Assembly: GCA_017448245.1 (NCBI GenBank)
Contig: JAFSLV010000007.1
Location: 1 to 64,000 of the forward strand
DNA from: Lachnospiraceae bacterium
Lineage (GTDB): Bacteria > Bacillota > Clostridia > Lachnospirales > Lachnospiraceae
Direction: 5' to 3'
Length of the DNA: 64,000 bases
Position numbers and translations under genes: made by a program. Positions within the stretch are counted from its first letter, which is position 1, and every line of letters starts with the position of its first letter. Below are positions 61,818 to 64,000 of the stretch, one piece after another. Below the pieces are notes generated by a model that was not told the origin of the DNA, did no database searches, and saw only the letters and a program-made list of their open reading frames with translations.

Positions 61818-62362
61818 TGGGCATCGAGATCGAGAGAAAGTTTCTGGTCAACCGCATACCGTTCCAGCTCGACCAGTATCCCGTGCGCGAGATCGAGCAG
61901 GGATATCTGAGCGTGTCGCCCGCGATCCGCGTGCGGCGCGACAATGACGCCTATTACATGACCTACAAGGAGATCCGCGCCTATCCCGGACAGATCGGAC
62001 AAAACGAATACAATCTCCCGCTGACCAAAGAAGCTTACGAGCACATGATCGCCAAGGCGGACGGCTATATCATCCGCAAGCAGCGATATCTTCTGCCGCT
62101 CAATTATGATGCCTACGATGATGTTTTTTTACAGGCGCATCCGGATCTGGCCAGGCGCATAGGGGACGGCTCGATGAAGATCGAGCTCGATGTCTTTGCG
62201 CCGTCCGCACCGGCACCCTTTGCGGATCTCGTGATCGCGGAGATCGAGTATCCGTCGTCGGACGCGTACGAGGCCTACCGTCCCGCCGCGTGGTTTGCCG
62301 CGGACGTCACGGGGGATCCGGCCTATTCCAATGCGCAGCTGTCGATGCTGAGGTACACATAA
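61814..62362 (+). CDS. CYTH-domain protein
   Basis: This 182-residue protein starts MMGIEIERKFLVN, the CYTH signature ExExK. It has the beta-barrel Arg/Lys positions: QGYLSVSPAIRVRRDNDAYY, YIIRKQRYLLP, KIELDVF and IAEIEYPS. CYTH enzymes bind triphosphates in a metal-lined tunnel. Bacterial members of this length are usually inorganic tripolyphosphatases or related phosphatases. The ATG at 61814 overlaps the DJ-1 stop. The next gene, an ABC ATPase, begins 6 bases later. Confidence 0.92.
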   Translation: MMGIEIERKFLVNRIPFQLDQYPVREIEQGYLSVSPAIRVRRDNDAYYMTYKEIRAYPGQIGQNEYNLPLTKEAYEHMIAKADGYIIRKQRYLLPLNYDAYDDVFLQAHPDLARRIGDGSMKIELDVFAPSAPAPFADLVIAEIEYPSSDAYEAYRPAAWFAADVTGDPAYSNAQLSMLRYT

Positions 62363-62368
62363 AGCGCC

Positions 62369-63070
62369 ATGGCCTATCTCGAGTTTCAGCACATCGTCAA
62401 GGAATACCAGACCGGGGAGACCGTGATCCGCGCACTCGATGACGCGTCCTTTACGGTGGAAAAGGGAGAGCTTGCGGTCATTCTCGGCACGTCGGGCGCC
62501 GGCAAGACGACCGCGCTCAACATCCTCGGCGGGATGGACACGGCGACGCAGGGACAGGTCATCGTCGACGGCAAAGAAGTGACGGGACTCTCCAAATACG
62601 ATCTGACGACCTACCGCAGAACCGATATCGGTTTTGTGTTTCAGTTTTATAATCTCGTACCCAATCTCACGGCGCTCGAAAATGTCGAGCTCGCCGCGCA
62701 GGTCAAGAGCGATGCGCTCGACGCCAGGGAAACGCTCGAAAAGGTGGGACTTTCGGACCGTCTCGGACACTTTCCGGCACAGCTCTCCGGCGGCGAGCAG
62801 CAGAGAGTCTCGATCGCGCGCGCACTCGCCAAGAATCCCAAGCTTCTTTTATGTGACGAGCCGACCGGCGCGCTCGATTACGTGACGGGCAAGCAGATCC
62901 TGACCCTGCTGCAGGATACCTGCCGTAACGAAAAGATCACGGTGCTGATCATCACGCACAATTCCGCGCTCGCGCCGATGGCGGACCGTCTCATCCGCTT
63001 CAAGAGCGGCAAGGTGACGCAGATCACGACCAACGATCATCCGACGCCGATCGCTGAGATTGAATGGTGA
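62369..63070 (+). CDS. ABC transporter ATP-binding protein (MacB/LolD-like)
   Basis: This 233-residue ATPase has Walker [14 protein letters not shown], the Q-loop [16 protein letters not shown], the signature [15 protein letters not shown] and Walker [13 protein letters not shown] with ITHN later. This spacing is typical of the MacB/FtsE/LolD group that works with FtsX-type permeases. Those permeases move lipids, peptides or drugs or act as mechanotransmitters. The permease begins 4 bases downstream. No clear ribosome site precedes the ATG, so coupling to the CYTH gene is likely. Confidence 0.95.
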   Translation: MAYLEFQHIVKEYQTGETVIRALDDASFTVEKGELAVILGTSGAGKTTALNILGGMDTATQGQVIVDGKEVTGLSKYDLTTYRRTDIGFVFQFYNLVPNLTALENVELAAQVKSDALDARETLEKVGLSDRLGHFPAQLSGGEQQRVSIARALAKNPKLLLCDEPTGALDYVTGKQILTLLQDTCRNEKITVLIITHNSALAPMADRLIRFKSGKVTQITTNDHPTPIAEIEW

Positions 63071-63074
63071 CGCG

Positions 63075-64000
63075 ATGCACGCGTACGGGAAGGATATTCT
63101 GCGGACCCTCCGCAAAGAGAAAAAACGTTTCTTCGCCATCGCCGTGATCACGACGCTCGGCGTCATGATGTTTTCCGGCCTGCAGGCTTCCTGCACGGAC
63201 CTGCGGCGCTCCGCCGATCTCTTTTTTGACGGGCATACCCTGCATGATCTGGAAATCGTATCGACCCTCGGACTCACCGCGGACGACGTGGAGGCGCTGT
63301 CCGCGCTTTCCGATACGGAAGAGGTCGCCGGACGTTATGTGGAAAAGGTGACGGCTTCCTTTGCGGACAATACGATGGACATCGATCTCGAGCTGCTCTA
63401 TGACGACAGGATCGACCGTCCGTATCTGGCGCAGGGAAGGATGTGCGAGGCGCCGGACGAGACGATCGTATCGCAGCGCTTTGTCAGGGATACGGGGCTG
63501 GGAGTCGGTGATACCTTTACGATCACGGAAAATACCGCGGAGGAAGAGGACGCGGAGGAAGACGAAGAGGAGGCCGACTTTCTGGTGACGCGCTTTACGA
63601 TCACGGGGGTCTTCACCGATGTGCGGGATGTCAACAATCCGTACGGCGCAACGGCCTACCGGGGCGGCATGGACATCACGCCGCTCGCGTTCGTGCTGCC
63701 GGAAGCCGCCGCTCCCGATGTGTATACGTCGGTGGTGCTCACGGTCACGGACGCAAAGGAATTGTTTTGCTTTGATGATGCGTATGTGCAGAAGGTACGC
63801 ACCTTCCGCAGATATCTCGAAGAAGAGATCAAGGAACAGCGGGAGGAGGCCAGATATACTTCGGTTGTACAGGAAGCAACCGAAAAGGTCGACGAGGCCG
63901 AGGAGGATGTGAGGAAGGAGCTTGCGGATGCGCTGCGCGAGCTCGAAGAGGGAGAGGAAGAACTCAATGAGGAGCTCGCAAAGGCCCTGCAGGAGCTCGT
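63075..64000 (+). CDS. FtsX-type ABC permease, 5' part (runs off the window)
   Basis: The frame from ATG 63075 is open to the window edge, about 308 codons. It starts MHAYGKDILRTLRKEKKRFF, then one membrane segment (FAIAVITTLGVMMFSGLQA). A large extracytoplasmic domain follows, with a very acidic insert at about residues 155-172 (EEEDAEEDEEEA). From about residue 250 it becomes a highly charged heptad-like coiled coil (KVDEAEEDVRKELADALRE and onward). Clostridial FtsX permeases with a coiled coil between membrane parts fit this layout. The later membrane segments lie outside the window. Confidence 0.85.
   Translation, partial: MHAYGKDILRTLRKEKKRFFAIAVITTLGVMMFSGLQASCTDLRRSADLFFDGHTLHDLEIVSTLGLTADDVEALSALSDTEEVAGRYVEKVTASFADNTMDIDLELLYDDRIDRPYLAQGRMCEAPDETIVSQRFVRDTGLGVGDTFTITENTAEEEDAEEDEEEADFLVTRFTITGVFTDVRDVNNPYGATAYRGGMDITPLAFVLPEAAAPDVYTSVVLTVTDAKELFCFDDAYVQKVRTFRRYLEEEIKEQREEARYTSVVQEATEKVDEAEEDVRKELADALRELEEGEEELNEELAKALQEL

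Overview
The window looks like a chromosome segment of a Gram-positive anaerobe of the Clostridia, most likely Lachnospiraceae. The clues are the multi-domain hybrid kinases ending in Hpt domains, the c-di-GMP enzymes, the housekeeping proteins (GreA, LysS, GlnS, HU, GuaB) and the glycan genes. This taxonomic placement is inferred from protein character, not from a search. Most of the window is GC-rich. About 22.9-39.9 kb, and a small patch at 43.0-43.9 kb, are clearly AT-richer and look acquired. No rRNA, tRNA, CRISPR array, integrase or transposase was recognised.

Layout. (1) 0.2-11.4 kb: one tightly packed run of six signalling genes. They are a hybrid kinase with a DegV (FakB-like lipid-binding) domain between receiver and Hpt, a hybrid kinase with a damaged H-box, a membrane-anchored DegV protein, a stand-alone 111-residue helical protein, a protein with a HisKA helix pair but no ATPase domain, and a complete membrane kinase-receiver-Hpt. 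Several have lost a different part, so together they look like a distributed phosphorelay that may sense lipid. (2) 11.4-15.9 kb: greA, lysS, a PAS-GGDEF cyclase, a YhhN protein and HU. (3) 15.9-19.0 kb: phospholipid genes (flippase-like protein, lipid-type methyltransferase, pssA, psd). (4) 19.0-22.8 kb: mnmA, a LytTR regulator, a UDP-glucuronate epimerase-like gene and a DUF2334 deacetylase-like gene.

(5) 22.9-26.8 kb: a graveyard of small toxin-antitoxin-like modules. It holds two complete MNT/HEPN pairs, a third MNT with a truncated DUF86 partner, three copies of a HicB-like (DUF1902) sequence, and a HicA remnant with an in-frame stop. (6) 26.9-42.9 kb: a surface-glycan cluster with a beta-propeller-like protein, a radical SAM/SPASM enzyme, glycosyltransferases, an alkaline-phosphatase-superfamily transferase, a methyltransferase, a TagB/TagF-like polymerase and a TagD-oxidoreductase fusion. 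Nine consecutive proteins with unrelated catalytic domains all carry the same kind of glycine-rich Rossmann-like module at one end. (7) 43.0-45.3 kb: a small regulated module with a frameshifted DUF4160 gene, then an AAA-ATPase/DUF234 gene under a promoter surrounded by repeated operator-like motifs. (8) 45.3-48.0 kb: a ribulose-phosphate epimerase-like gene followed by tarI/tarJ-like genes, which suggest CDP-ribitol synthesis.

(9) 48.0-64.0 kb: hom, lysC, guaB, a GAF/GGDEF/EAL protein, glnS, a DUF2225 protein, a small acidic membrane protein, a TetR regulator, a PfkB-like protein lacking the usual catalytic Asp, malQ, a DJ-1 protein, a CYTH protein, and an ABC ATPase with the start of its FtsX-type permease, which runs off the window. 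The strongest candidates for something undescribed are the DegV-containing distributed phosphorelay at the left end and the nine-protein shared-module glycan machine in the middle.
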